A DNA stretch of 64,000 nucleotides, from assembly GCF_000182925.2 (NCBI RefSeq), contig NC_026504.1:806001-870000 (forward strand), in the 5' to 3' direction. Under the pieces are notes generated by a model. The model saw only the letters and a list, made by a program, of their open reading frames with translations. It did no database searches and was not told the origin of the DNA. Source of the stretch: Neurospora crassa OR74A. Lineage: Eukaryota > Ascomycota > Sordariomycetes > Sordariales > Sordariaceae. Below are positions 23,627 through 36,565 of the stretch, piece after piece. The position numbers and the translations under genes were made by a program. Every line of letters begins with the position of its first letter. Position 1 is the stretch's first letter.

Positions 23627-25062
23627 CCCTTTTTGTTCTTCGCTCCTCTCTTTGTGACGTGAGGGGAAGGTTATCTATGGGAGGAGTTTTTGGCAGGGGT
23701 TTGGATGACTCAGCCAAAAACGCCGCCGCCGTATCTAGAACCGTTTTCATTGCCTTCGCCATCGAGTGCACCGTTCCACTTACACCAAGCCCAGCTGAGT
23801 GGGCTAGGCACACACTACACAAGGTACTTACCCCTGCCTACCCCTGACACCTACTCCATATACTTAGTACACCTAAGTGTCTTGCTTGGAGGCATCGGAG
23901 CCGAGGAACGGAGCGCGCATTTGGTTGGAGCAAAGGTGACGCATACTAGGCTATTGAGGGATCGGATTGTAGGAGGTTATATGGTTTATAAGGCTGCTAA
24001 AGAGGAGGAGGAGGGTGGGAGGTGATATGACCAGCTTGGTTCTTCAGATAGGGAATGAGGGCTGGAAGTGTTGGTATGATGTTACCTAGCGATGATTTTT
24101 TTGTTGTGGTTTTTGGTTATGGCATGCGGGTTTGAGTTCTGCGGGTTGGGGCTTCGTGGGAGAAGGGATGGGAAGGAGAGGGGTTTTGGTGCGCATGGCT
24201 GAAGATGTGCACTGCGGTACTGGTTGATAAGGTACATATGTTATGATTATGAATATGGATGTGTTGATGATTTGGTATGATTGGGACGAACCACTTTTCT
24301 TCTTTTGTGTTTCCATCCCCATGCTTTTTGCTCTGCTTCCTCCTATCGTCGACCGCCAAGATGTGTTATATGGTGGCCTTCGACGGGAATATGCTAATAT
24401 TATATGTCTCCAAACCCTTAATAAGAAGTTGCCGGGTATGGACGTGGGAATTGTGAGAGTCCGCTGGGGATTTGTCGTCGAGAAGCTATGATGCCTGTTA
24501 TGCCGTGGGTTAAGTCAGTTTCGGCCCCGGGCTCCGACTTCCGACAGGCTACCGATATTAGAACAAGCTTTGATGTGCTAGCGCCAAGCGCCTGCCTACT
24601 TGCGGTTGCAAACCGTATGGGTGTCTAGTCTGTTGGTTCTGTTGGTTCGCAACCGAAATGGATTCATGTATCTTCTAGTATTCCACGCGAATGAACGATC
24701 GATACCTCTACCAAGTTACCGCCTCGGTGGATTTGCCTGCATGGGAACACTGCGCTTTCTACAATTATTGAGCGGAACTTCCTCGGCGATTCGTCGTCCT
24801 TCAACACCTAGGCCTCAAACCACTCACTCAGCCAGCACAACTACTTTTGGCACTGTTATTTGTGACGACGACCCCATTTTTCGTCTTCATTCCATCCTTC
24901 CACTTCAACACGCAACACTTGTCCAACTTGCCCGGGATGAATAACGTGAGAAAATGGCGTTTTATTATACCAGACGACGAAAGGCTGATGTTAAATGTCT
25001 ATGGAGTACAAGATCTGTTGCTATGTAGATTTGGAGGGATGTGCTAATACATTTAGTTTTAC

Positions 25063-28000
25063 CTACCCTTGGCATACAACACTCTTGTCATTTAGCCCAC
25101 AGAACCGACGGTTAGGGTCAACCCTCCACTTATAACAATTATTCTCCACTAAACCTCCTTGCTTCCCATTGACTCCATTACAGTCACAACTATCCGTTGG
25201 CACTGCCAAGTACCTTTGGCATAAGCTTTTGGAGTAGTTGAACTTGCACTTGTCCTTTATCCTCAGCGACACGGCGATAGCAACGTAACCAACGCCACTG
25301 TTATACTCAAAAGGATACTCTTTCTCGAAGTTGAATCCCGCTATAAGGTCCATGCGGGCAATGTCGTCGCAGAATCTGGACGTGGCGTTGCGCATCCGAG
25401 CCCCCTCAGTCTGTTCACCCTTGAGGCATTTTTTCGAGTTCAACCGCGGGTCGCCTGTCTGGTAGACAGGGGCGGGAATAGGCACGGCTACCGTCGGACT
25501 GATCTTGGTGGTTGTTGGCTTGGGAGGAGTGGAAGATGTGGACTTTTGTTCGGGACAGAGGGTTCGCAGTTCCGCGGCATTCTCGTTGTAGAAGTCATCG
25601 CCGCCTGGATCTCCTACAGTATCCCCGAACCATGGCTTGGGGACACAATTGAAGTCTAGGAAATCACATTCATCCACCGTTGGGTATTCGGGCCAACCCC
25701 AAACTGCTCGGACAGCTTTTTTGGGCCAGCTTCCGGAAAGTGGCGTTGCCGCAGGCTTGGGAAAGGTACCTGTGGCAGATGTTGTGGATATCTCCCCGTC
25801 GTCACCCCTGTAAAGAACAGCAGGCCAGAAAGGTGTTGTTGCCGGAACGGGCCATATCTCCACGCCAGCATCACGCTTGTTGTTGTTGTTGTTGTTGTTG
25901 TTGACGGCACCGGCATCCCGAGTTATTGTTACCGGCTCAAGCACCCATTCCGTGATGGTCAAGGGCGCCTGGGTGATGGTGCTCGTCCAGGTTCCTTGGC
26001 TGACGGTAATTAGCGGATAGTGGACAGTGCTGGTTGCACCTTTCCATGGTGGCAACTTGACATTGCACGGAGGAGAGCAAGTGAATTTTGGCTCATCCAT
26101 GTCCCAGATCACGGGGTCGATCCAAAGAGCTTCATCAAATCTGGTGGTGCCGTTACTGCCAACGTCGAGAATGCTAACTTGGGACCAACTGGGGTGCGTG
26201 TCAACGTTGAGGTTGTCAATGGCTGGAATGCCTTTGCCGTCCATGACCGCCATGTACTTTGCGCCGATGGTGACAAGATTCTGGAAGCGAACGTTGGCCA
26301 AATTGTCTTTAAGAAGCATAAGTGCTTTTTGACATAGCTGCAGATCGATGCAGGTCTGCGCATAGGTCGAGAACCACTGTTGTTTTCAACGGTCGTTAGT
26401 GAAAAATGTAGAAGCAAGGAGCAATTGTGCAAAAGAGAAGATGGTTTGCCACTGTCCCTGGGTTATAGGTAACCACGACACTTACGGTGTAGATGCCTGC
26501 ACCAGCAACAAAGATGTTTTCCGAACCTGTCATGACCACGGACCAGGATTGATCACAACCATTTAACTCATTTCCGGCCGCACATGTATAATCCGGGTCC
26601 CCTGGCAAAAGGCCAACAACAGCAGCGAAAGGTGATGGTGGTGGAGGAGTCGGTTGGAAGTACGGTGATTCGGTCTGCACCATACCAGCGAATATGTTCG
26701 CTGCCGAATGGAAATTATACTGATAGAACACTGCGTGCTCTGACGCAGTACTATAAAGCCTGCAGTCCAGTAAGAAGTCAGTTTTCCTGGATGTGATGAG
26801 ACAAGAAGATGGGAAAGCTTCCATACCAGGTGGGCTTTGTACTCTCAATCAAAAAGCCACGGGCAACATAGATGGATGTTTGCACCATGCTATTGTTTGT
26901 GCTGACAAGATCCGGGTCACTAGGAGAATCAGACAGGCAATTGTTAGTCCATCGGTAACAAGAGGTGGTACCAGACCTGTACACTTATTCCTGCCTGGGG
27001 AACATTGGAGTGCAACTTACTCAATCATGTGGTCAGCTACCCAAAGCCACATGTTTTCGAAGTAACCTGACGCCGAGGACGTAAGGTGCATCATCAGACT
27101 AGCGGCCGAGCAGCCTGCATTTACGCCGCTAGTGATGGGAGGACACTCTGCGGGTGTCAACTTCGTCCCGGTCGCACCTCCGATGCGGACGTGGCAGTCC
27201 CAGAGCCCGGCAGAACCCTGTGTAGCAGCTTGGATGTTCCATTGGATGACAATAAGACCGGCTGTTGCACCCCGTGTCGTAAATAAGAGGTCTTGCATTT
27301 CCACGTTGCCAATGTCTCCAGCATTTCCAACCTTGATCAAGACCTTGGGATTGCTAGAGTTGCGACAGATATGGATCAGCGTTCAGATTGACGAAAGATG
27401 AGAGAGGGTCGAAGCTTTAACGTACCTGGCATCGGAGAAATATGAGCCCGACGCAACTAACTGCGACCATGCTTCACCCACGATCTTGGCGCCAGGAGGG
27501 ATAGTGATAGTCGAGGTGAGAATGTATGATCCGGCGTCGACGAAAAGGATCTTGCCCAAACTTGCGTAGAGCGCCGCCTGGAATGCCAATGTGTCGTCGG
27601 TAGAGCCATCACCTTTACACCCGAGGTCCTTTGTATGCATGAACATGGAAGTTGCTTGGTCCTCGTACTGAGGCTTGGGGCGTTCAAAGTAGTTGCCTTG
27701 GGGATCCAAAAGTGTCGAGTGCCTTCGATAGTTTCCAACTTTCCCGCCCATGAAGAAAGAACGAGCAGTCGTCGATCCTTCATAGACAGGTCCAATGACC
27801 CATTGGTCAATCACAGGCGAAGGGGCAAGGAGCGTGGCTCCAGTCGTGTCAGCAACAGCAACAGAGACACCTGAGAGAGCAATGTTTTCAAGTGCAATCC
27901 CAGTGCTTCCCTTTCCCGGAATTGCTGTTATGGGATTGACGATGACAACAGTCTCGACATTGGTAAATGACGAGTCCATGATCGAGACAGAGCCGACTAC

Positions 28001-31000
28001 AAGCAAAATGCCGGGAATTAGTATGTGCGGCCAGGGGATAAGAAGGGGACACTCACTATTGCCGACGCCACCATCTCCGACGAGCTTGAATCCCGTCTTC
28101 ACATTATTCATGGTAATGGACTTCCATACCCATCCCCAGTCCCAGATGACTTGGATTCCCACTGTGCATCCATTGAACTTGAGGCGTTGCGCCGTGAACT
28201 GCTGCTCGCCGCCTTTGAGACCTATTCCACCTCCGGTAAAAGTGACATCGGAAATGCCTCCACCGCTGCCATTCTCCGCGTAAAGCCCTATCTGGGACGA
28301 GCCAGGTGCTGCTCTCAACTCGACGTTCTGAAGACTTGTGGCTTGCGCGACTTGGTAGTGGAGACAGGTAACCAAGGTTCCTGAAGTGACCTTTTGGATG
28401 TCTATCACTATGTTTCGAATTTGACGGTAGAAATTGGCGGTGTTGACATAGTATCTGAATGGTGCAGCTAGAGTCAGTCACGCATGTGCATGTGCTCGGA
28501 TTGGAAACACGGAATAGGGGTGGTTATGAAGAGAGAGAGGGAAGGAAGCATAAGGTAGGCTCTTCTGCATGTGCAACCTGGAGGTAAGAAAGAAAAAGGG
28601 ATGTCAACATACTGAGGGTCACCGCCATCAATGCCTTTTCCTTCTTCCCCAGTATACTCATCCGTGGACAAGACACCCAGACCAACAAAGCTCGGAGCAG
28701 CGACAATGGTTGGCCTGTTGTTAGCATCACCGATAACCTGTGTTCCAAAGGGCAGGGGTATGGTTGAGGATACAAGGTAGGTGCCAGGGGGGAAATATAC
28801 GATGGCGTTCTTGGTGGTCGACCCATTGCATCCTTTGCCACATCGGGTGCTGTTTGTTCCCATAGCCCTGTTAATGGCTTTTGTGTCATCCTAGTTACGG
28901 GAGTTATGAGTCAGTAGGTATTATTACATGCAAACGAACCAGCGGACAGTAAAGGAACACAACAAGGCGAGGTGAGGGGTGGCGGATGTGTGTAGAGGTA
29001 TGTGGGACGCGATGGACTGCCCTTTCAGCGCGTCGAACCTACCGTAATACCATCTCCCACAGCTCCATAATCGAGCACATTTCTGAAGATAGCCTGCACT
29101 TCTTGGTTAGGGAATGAACTACGCTGGAGATCCTGACGGTCAATCTGGAGTGCATGGACAACTCACGTAAGTGGGTTCATCTTCCCAAGGTACTGTACCT
29201 TTGCGATCGAGACTGCGAGGTTGAGACGGATGTTAGTAAATCCGTTTTCTGCATCCTTGAATGGGGTTGATGGTAGTACGGTTCCATCAGAAAGAAAGAC
29301 ATACCCTTGCATCCAATATGTCCCGGTGCTTGCTGTAGCCGCACGCTTCGTGACATTCTTCCATCCACCCACCGAATCGGCCTCAGCCACAAGGGCTGCG
29401 GCTGCCGCAATCTCATCCGTGATATCCAAAAGCGGCGGTACCTCTACATCCTGTTTGATGGATGCAATCCTTTGCTCACCTGGACCGTGACCTCCACCCA
29501 CAACAGTCCCGGGCTTCAAGCCATAGTTGTTGCGGAGCGGATGAGCCACACGTGCCTTGTTCAGTCTTGCCGAGTCGGCAAGCGCCTTTTTCACAATAGT
29601 TCGCGCAACCTGAAGCTCTTTGGCTGTCGATCGTTTGAGCAGTGGTGTAACGTGATGCTCAGGAACATTCCGACGCCGAGGAGCGATTTCTTGTGGTAGC
29701 GTCCTGGGAAGCGTCACGTTTTGATCCCGTGTTGCTTGTTCTCTGGTCACTGCAGGCTCTTGGCCCCAGCTTGTGAAGCTTTTCACACTCGACATGCCAG
29801 GCATCGTTTGACCTAACAGATCAGATTCGGCAACCTAGAGGTATTAATAGTCAGTTGACTCGTGTTGACGGCTGAATTAAGTGGACATGGATCGTGTCGC
29901 CGGTCAACTTACCTCTACATGACTCAGATTGGCGCGCACCACATATTCGTACGCCATGCCCGCCTGGAGGTGCTCGTCACGCTCGGCAGGCGTGAAGGAT
30001 CGGCGAAAAAGAGAGGTGTGGTTGGCTTCTAGTGAGCGTTTCGCCTGATTCACCAACCTGGTATAGGTTTGAGTCTGAGTAGGCGTGCCATAATCCTTGT
30101 AAGTGAAGATGCGGGCAGCTATTCCATCAGCTCCTCCATTTTCGGGTCGGAATTTAAACAGGAAGATTGCTCTCTTCACGTTGTTCTCATAGGCAGCAAG
30201 CTGCAAGGCTTTGGCTAAACGTTTGAACTCATTTCGAAGTAGTCCGTGAGCCGTTGCCTGCCCTACCAATCGGGGATGTCAGCAACAGGTTGAAGTATTC
30301 TAGAGGTATGTGGTAGGAAAATTTCGAGGTGTATAAGCGAAAAGGTAGAAATAGGTCTCACAATCTTGTTCCGCTTTAATGATTTGCTTCACACCTTGGT
30401 TCCCATTACATGAAATCGCGGCACACCGGGTTTTGGCAGGGTTGTTGTACGAGGCGCCACTGCCACCCTCAACCCTATAGGAAGGTGTCAGAATCACTGG
30501 TCTTGAGGAGCGGGAGGAAGTTGTACATACCATGTAGCCGGTGGAAACTCGTCACAACTATATCTAATTTTGCTGTAAGAGATCACATTTCCGTTTGCAT
30601 CTTTCTTGTTTTCGAGTTCGTTCATAACTGTGTTTGGCTCTTTTGCAGTTGTGAACCACTCGCCATCATTTCGCCAAGGCTTCTTTTGATCAGTTTCCGG
30701 ACAGGAATGAGTATCTTTCCAAGACCTGGGACATGACTCGTCGCGGCGAGCATCCTGGTGAGATGACGGCTGTTGAGGCCCCTTCTCCCATTCACCTGTA
30801 TCAAAATCGAAGCCGTACACATCATTTGGAAGACCGCTGACGGGATGTAGGTTTTGCCCTCGTGGTGTGGCCGCAAAGTTTTCGGCATTCTTGCATATCT
30901 CCACCATGTAGTGACAGTTGTAGATCAGGACCACCGTGTAGGGTTGAGTGTTAACAACATCGAAAAATGGTACGCTTAAAATCGGCCGGCTGTGCAAGTA

Positions 31001-31260
31001 ACCATGAGGTTAGCAATGGCAAACATCCAACACATAAATCAGCCGCCAGGGCATGAGAATCCGAGGAGCCTTGCTTCGTTGAAGTTCGCAATCTGGACAA
31101 GTCTGAGAAAATTAGAGGTGAAGGGGTTAACTGACTAAAAATAATGTCCAAGCTTGGTGGTATCCTGGGTGTAGTCTTGGAGGTACTGAGCCACTGCCAC
31201 CTGGGGAGAGAATATACAAAAAATCTGCGCAAAAAGCGCGAGAAGCTGCAAGACGGCCAT
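25063..31260 (-). CDS. Secreted multidomain protein: NucA/NucB-like nuclease region + GH55-like exo-beta-1,3-glucanase + Cys-rich tail
   Basis: Fourteen exons on the minus strand: 31260-31136, 30989-30531, 30474-30362, 30262-29913, 29834-29305, 29212-29167, 29093-29043, 28890-28613, 28454-28057, 27996-27426, 27353-27021, 26919-26827, 26759-26486, 26376-25063. Every junction has GT/AG and matching phase, giving 1644 residues. A signal peptide (MAVLQLLALFAQIF...VAVA) comes first. At about 80-300 lies a region with EICKNAENF and YSCDEFPPATWVEGG; the DE-x-P...EGG pattern resembles the NucA/NucB DNase core. From about 540 there are two beta-helix halves typical of GH55: IFRNVLDYGAVGDG...DDT and, near 907, DLGCKGDGSTDDT. 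The last 440 residues hold a poly-Asn run, Pro/Thr linkers and a Cys-rich domain (CDCNGVNGKQGGLVENNCY). GH55 enzymes release glucose from beta-1,3-glucan. Two separate genes cannot be fully excluded, but exon 4 joins exon 5 in frame. Confidence 0.82.
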
Positions 31261-32908
31261 GTCCTGAGTGTGGCCCAATCTGTAACAACAAGATAAAAGA
31301 AGTGGCATAAACAAAGCTTGAACTTCTCAGGTAACAGCACCTAGAGGTAGGCATGGGTTATACTTGAGCAACTCGACATGTACCAAAACTACCTCTAGGT
31401 TTCTGAGTGTGTCTTTACTAATCACTAGATCCACCAATGCTCTTCAGCTTGGCTAGGTAGAGATGGATTGACCAAACATGTCGTATGGGAGAGAAAGCGG
31501 CCTGGGCTGTATGAGGAAGGTGTGTTCAGCACCACTCGGTGAGGTATGACTCGGGGAACACTCGCGGGGTTTGCGACCCTTGGAATGAAGATTTCGGTTC
31601 CATTTTCCGCTTCTCATGTTAATCACCCCATGAGCCCGGACAAGCGTCATTAGCCTGAGGACTGGCGAGAGTCTGGATTGTTCTTGCTGCGAATGACTGT
31701 AACATGCGCCGGACTCGACCACATTTTGAGCACTGGCCGAGAACAAGACGAGATGTAGGTAAGTATCCTAGATGCTTGTCAACCATGGGAACTCTGCGAA
31801 AGGTAAGTACAGTAGTTACTCGCCACCGCTGTACTTGCGACGGGTGCCTAGGTAAGATTAAACAATACCACTGTTCCCCATCTGAAGCACGTTCTTCCAC
31901 AGAGCAGCCGCGGCCATGCCGGTCAACGTCCCACATGGGTCGTCTCTGGAAGAGAAGCGCATGGAAACATATGGGATAAGGAGTACGGTGAATGGGCATT
32001 GGCGAAGTCCACCACCACTGCACTTCTAGGGCTGTTGTTTGTGAATAGTATCTAATTGTGTTGCCGTTGCTCTTTGTCTTGGACTCGTGGTTCGCCGTCA
32101 ATGTTGTTATTCGATTCGTCCATGTGTAGAATGGCGAGTGTTGCATAGCCTAGAGATGACTGAAGTTTAGGATTAAGAGATATGGTACTTTGGTACCTAC
32201 CTTGGGAGATGGCCATGCAAATATTCATGATGGCAAGGATGGAAAGGTTCATGTTGGTGGTGATGGGGACTGGATGCAACTTTTCAAATGACTTTACGCG
32301 GGAAACGGACCCCTATGTAGACTTTCAGCATTGTGTACTGTGTGCGCTGCAGAAGGAAATGGACTCACGGAGATGCGGACCGCCCGGGAAAGTGCACATG
32401 TCAGAAGCTTAACGTTTGGCAAAATCCGGCCGACTCGGTCGACAAGGCTGACTGATCCAACATACATAGCTCCTGCCTATTTGAGTTCGTAAGCCGCATC
32501 ACGATTTTTGCCGCTCTGTTGGTTGGAAGTCGCACTCGCGAAGCTAGCGGGGACGTTTTCGAATCCTATCACATGAAAATTGAAGCAGGATGTCACATTG
32601 CCCGGAAATGATGGAGGGAACAACGGACGGGATGAACACAATGGACTTGCCCGAGATAACACAGGTAGGTACGCGTTCTGTTCCACTACGGGAAAAACAT
32701 CAAATTCTCGAGATGGAAGGCACGGCACCGCAATACTCTCCTTCCAAACAATAACTGCCTTGTCGTCGCCGCCCATTCTTGGAGCTGCTTGTCCATGTCA
32801 TGTCGCCCTCGCCCAAACCTTCCACTTCCCACATACCCGACATCTCATCGACCAAAAAACCAGACTCCCGCTCTTGCCTACCTACCTCTACCTAGAGGTA
32901 TCTCCAAC
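31261..32908. promoter_or_regulatory. Shared divergent intergenic region, no gene supported
   Basis: 1.65 kb between the divergent starts of the NucA/B-GH55 gene and the LysM/CFEM gene. Frames of up to 175 codons on the minus strand overlap others and show no motifs. It contains repeated copies of a TACCTCTAGGTA-like motif (about 31341-31349, 31386-31394 and 32884-32900). It presumably carries both promoters. Confidence 0.45.
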
Positions 32909-34562
32909 ATGCAGCTACCCCACGGAAGCGCATGGCCCCAGCGCCTTGCATTCTATCTCGTTGCGCTCTTCTATCTTGCAAGCACAGTTTGTGCAAAGGA
33001 AAGCGAGTGTCAGCCTATATACTGGGAACCGGGTCAATTTGAGAAACGAGACCTGTCCGACACCAATGCTGCTCTCAATTCTACAACCACTGCAAGTGCC
33101 GGTATTTCCAGCTCCCTACCCGCGACGGCAACTTCTACCTCGGCCGCGCTGGTGCCAGTCACCATCAGCCCCCTCATCAACGAAGACCCCCAGCCGGGTG
33201 AGATCAACTGTCGAGATACCGACAGCACAGAGGGCATGGAGATCAACTACTACACGTGCACCGCACTTGCTGCGAGAAATAGGATCAGTGTCGACACATT
33301 ATTCGGGTTGAATCCAGGGCTGGATCGTGACTGCGGCAACATTGAAGCCGACACCGAGTATTGCGTTCGAGGGTGTAAGTGAAAGACACAAACTTGGGAT
33401 TGCCGTTGTTTCATCTACAGACTAGGTAATGACCTCCGCTTGCACACCGTAGTTATCGAACCCATCAGAGCTTATGACGGTCTTTGCGGTCCTCCTCACA
33501 AAAATGCTACTTGTCTCGGCACTGGGCGTCAATGTTGCAATGCACTAACTTGGAGATGCGGCGACTCTGCGTAAGTCCTTGTCAATCATAAACACTACCT
33601 TTACCTAGCTCCATCTGATTAAGTATAATCTAACGCTATCTCCTAACATCAGAGAAGACTGTGCAGAGGGAACATGCTACGAAGGTGCATGTGTAGGCGA
33701 TGCTGTCTATAGCACAGACGGTACATGTGGCCGAGACCACGGCTTTAGGTCCTGTACGGGTATATGGGGAGATTGTTGCAATGCAGCTGGGAGATGCGGA
33801 ACTGGCCCTGACTTTTGCGCATACGGCAAATGCCAGTTGGGGAACTGTGACCGCCAACCAACCTCTTCCACAACCTCATCTTCCACAGCCACCGTTAAAA
33901 CGAGCAATCCCGTAACCGCCTCAACCTCAAAAGCTTCAACATCAACCGCCACAACTAGTACTACGACCAAGTCATTATCCACAAGCAGCTTGAGGACCAC
34001 AACCTCTAGTTCCGCTACCAAAACAGGAAGCTCAACCACACCATCCAAATCAAGCACTGCGGCAACTACAACTACCACAAAACCTCCCAGCACTACAATC
34101 CCCGGTCTGGCTGCTTTGCCTTCGTGTGGCCAAACGTGCTTCAAGAACATGCTTGCCCAATATTCCGCGCTGGGATGTGCCGCTCTAGATAGCTATTGTC
34201 TCTGCAACAACGTCAACTTCCAGAACGGCATTCGCGATTGCTCAAACGGAGCCTGTGGAACTGCTATTGGCAGCACGGTAACCTCTTTCGGAAGCGCATA
34301 TTGTTCTACAGCTTTTGCTACCCACACTGCCACTACCACCGGCTTAGCTGCTCTACCCTCTTGCGGTCAGATATGCTTCAACAATATGGTGGCTCAGTAT
34401 TCGACTCTTGGTTGCGCTAGTCCCGCGCCGTCTTGTTTGTGCAAGAATGCCAACTTTGGATACGGCCTGAGAGATTGTTCAAATAACGCATGTGGGACGG
34501 CAGTTGCTTCGAGTGTAATTGCGTACGGAAGTTCATATTGTGCGTCTGCAACCGCTATTTAA
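32909..34562 (+). CDS. Secreted LysM - CBM18 (x2) - CFEM (x2) chitin-binding protein
   Basis: Three exons: 32909-33374, 33453-33570 and 33653-34562, with introns of 78 and 82 nt and matching phase. The protein is 497 residues. A signal peptide (RLAFYLVALFYLASTVCA) precedes a Ser/Thr stretch and then a LysM-like domain at about 98-155 (NYYTCTALAARNRISVDTLFGLNP). Two hevein-type CBM18 modules follow (CGPPHKNATCLGTGRQCC and CGRDHGFRSC...GDCC). A long Ser/Thr linker, probably O-mannosylated, leads to two CFEM-type eight-cysteine modules at about 346-411 and 424-490, both opening GLAALPSCGQ-x-CF. Expected place: cell wall or medium, binding chitin or its oligomers. I started at 32909 rather than the upstream in-frame 32789 ATG because the signal peptide follows directly. 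The second acceptor choice at 33452 gives the family-like YCVRGFIEP. Confidence 0.88.
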
Positions 34563-34905
34563 AAGGAAGAGAAGTCACCGTGGTAGTTGGGTAGCGGAAA
34601 GGTAGTGGTGTGATGTGGAGGATCAGGAACATTGTGTGACATCCCATTTTTGGACATTCGTGAATGCAAAGGATCTCATGTACTTCTACTCCAATCTGCG
34701 AACTACCTTCCTGTGTACGACAAGATTTGAAATTCTGCTACATGGGTTTTACCACCTTCTCCTGCCACTAGCTGCATCGATATCACACACCTCCTAGTGC
34801 CCCCCTACTCATTTCTTATTGCCCTTGAAATTCAGGTTCCTCCTCGTTCAATGCCATTTTCCTTTGTCCTTTTTCCGTGTCCTTGTCCTCGTCTTCCACT
34901 TCCAC

Positions 34906-36007
34906 TTATCCTTCGATTTTCTTCCCCTTTCCCTCTAGCTCAGTTTCCCGTTCCTCTTGTCCTTCGGTTGTCTCCTCCTGTCCCTCGCCTCCAGGGTTAG
35001 TACGAATACCCATCCCTCCAACGGGCACGTTCACCACATTCACCACATCGCCACTACTTCCCAATGAACGCAGCATCGCGTTAGCCGCATCAATGCTATC
35101 TTGACTGAGCGGGCAATGGTTGCGGACCCATTCCGTCTTCTCTACCAACCAATGTGCTGGCTCATCGTCGTAAAAAGTTACCATCCACTCGAATTCCGGA
35201 TGCGATGCGTCGCATTGATCGTACTGTCTGACGCCCCTGGCTTTCAAAACGTCGTCGCGCATACTTATAAGCCAAGTATGGACAGCTGAGGTGACGCATC
35301 GTTAGCAAAGATCCAGGACATGACAGGGAGGTGATTGAACGGCCAAAAAAGAAGCAAAAGGCAAATATAAAGAAAAACAAAAACGCACCACAAATATAAT
35401 CCCTAATTGTGACAAATCCCCCTGCACCTCCTGGCGTAACCTTCAACCTCCTTCCCCACGTGCGCACCGGCCGATCCTCCCCGCAGCACTTGATCAGAAA
35501 CTCCGTGTCAGAATCTGCTTCCCAGTTATAAGGATCCTCCTCCTTTGGGTCATCTAGCCACGGCCGGATGTCGTCGTCGAGATCGCCGTAGGTCACAAAT
35601 TCGCCGTGTACTTGGCTGTGCCATTCGTGCGACTCCACCCAGTTCTTTTCCCAGCTGTCGAGGTCTACGGAGGCTACGGTCATCAAGGACGCGGGTGGGT
35701 CGGTCATGGGGAGGAGGGCAATGGGGTGGTAGGTGCCGGTGCTGGTGTTTTCGGGGTTCTGGTCGTCGGTTGCATCTGCCGGTTTGAAGAATGGTTCCAG
35801 GTGTCCTTGGGCACCGCTGTCGTTGGACATGACGGAAATCGCCGAGGGAAACGTGCCTTTGAACTCCCAAACCAGTCGATCAACTTCTGGAGAGAGGCTA
35901 ACATGGGGCGGCAAGTACGGGCTTTCAAGCTCTTCGTACGACTCGCTTGGTTGGGGAGTTGCCTCTGTGGAAGTTTCCATGATTGTTGAATTGGAAGGGG
36001 ATTCCAT
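34906..36007 (-). CDS. Hypothetical protein, Sordariales-type, unknown function
   Basis: Two exons, 36007-35389 and 35285-34906, with a 103-nt intron (GTGCGT donor, CTCAG acceptor); spliced product 332 residues. The junction reads FVTIRDYICAVHTWLISMRDDV. The N-terminal 90 residues are Ser/Thr/Glu-rich. The middle is rich in Trp and Asp (DLDSWEKNWVESHEWHSQV, DLDDDIRPWLDD). The C-terminus is acidic and low-complexity (GEGQEETTEGQEERETELEG). The FVTIRDY...HPWL-type motif recurs in unnamed filamentous ascomycete proteins as far as I recall. An upstream in-frame ATG at 36094 is possible. It is convergent with the LysM/CFEM gene, 343 bp away. Confidence 0.7.
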
Positions 36008-36565
36008 TGGAACCCGAGGGATAGGAAGCTGGTAGCTGGCGCGGAAAGAGATTGCAAATGGAAAAGCACAAGGAGGGAAAGGGAGTAGGTGCATGGGATA
36101 TAAGTAGGTACCTAGAGGTAGGTACCTAACAATAAGCTTGAGAGGGGTGGCTCAAATAGGCAAGAGCTCAACTAAAGGTACCCCTGTTACATTGCCCGCT
36201 AAGCTTTCGCTACTACCCGTGCCTCGTCCCCTTAATGCCTCCGTCCGAACGATATGTTGATGCCCGTATATGGGAGCTGGTGGTTCAGTGTGTTTTGACC
36301 CTACCACGTGATTAAAAGACCCGTTTCCTGTCCTTCCCGCTCCCATAGATAAGAACACATCTTATTCGAGATTTCATAGAGTCCCAAAAAAAAAAAAAAA
36401 AAAAGGCATGAGATCCATCCACCCCTTTGACGCTTAAACCAACCAAGACAACACACCTCCTCCCCTCTCATCGACTCCGTCCTCCCAGCTGCCAAACAGA
36501 AGGGCACGAATGGCAGCGGATACCTCGACCAGCAATGAAGGGGCTCAACAAAAGTGCTGCTGACA

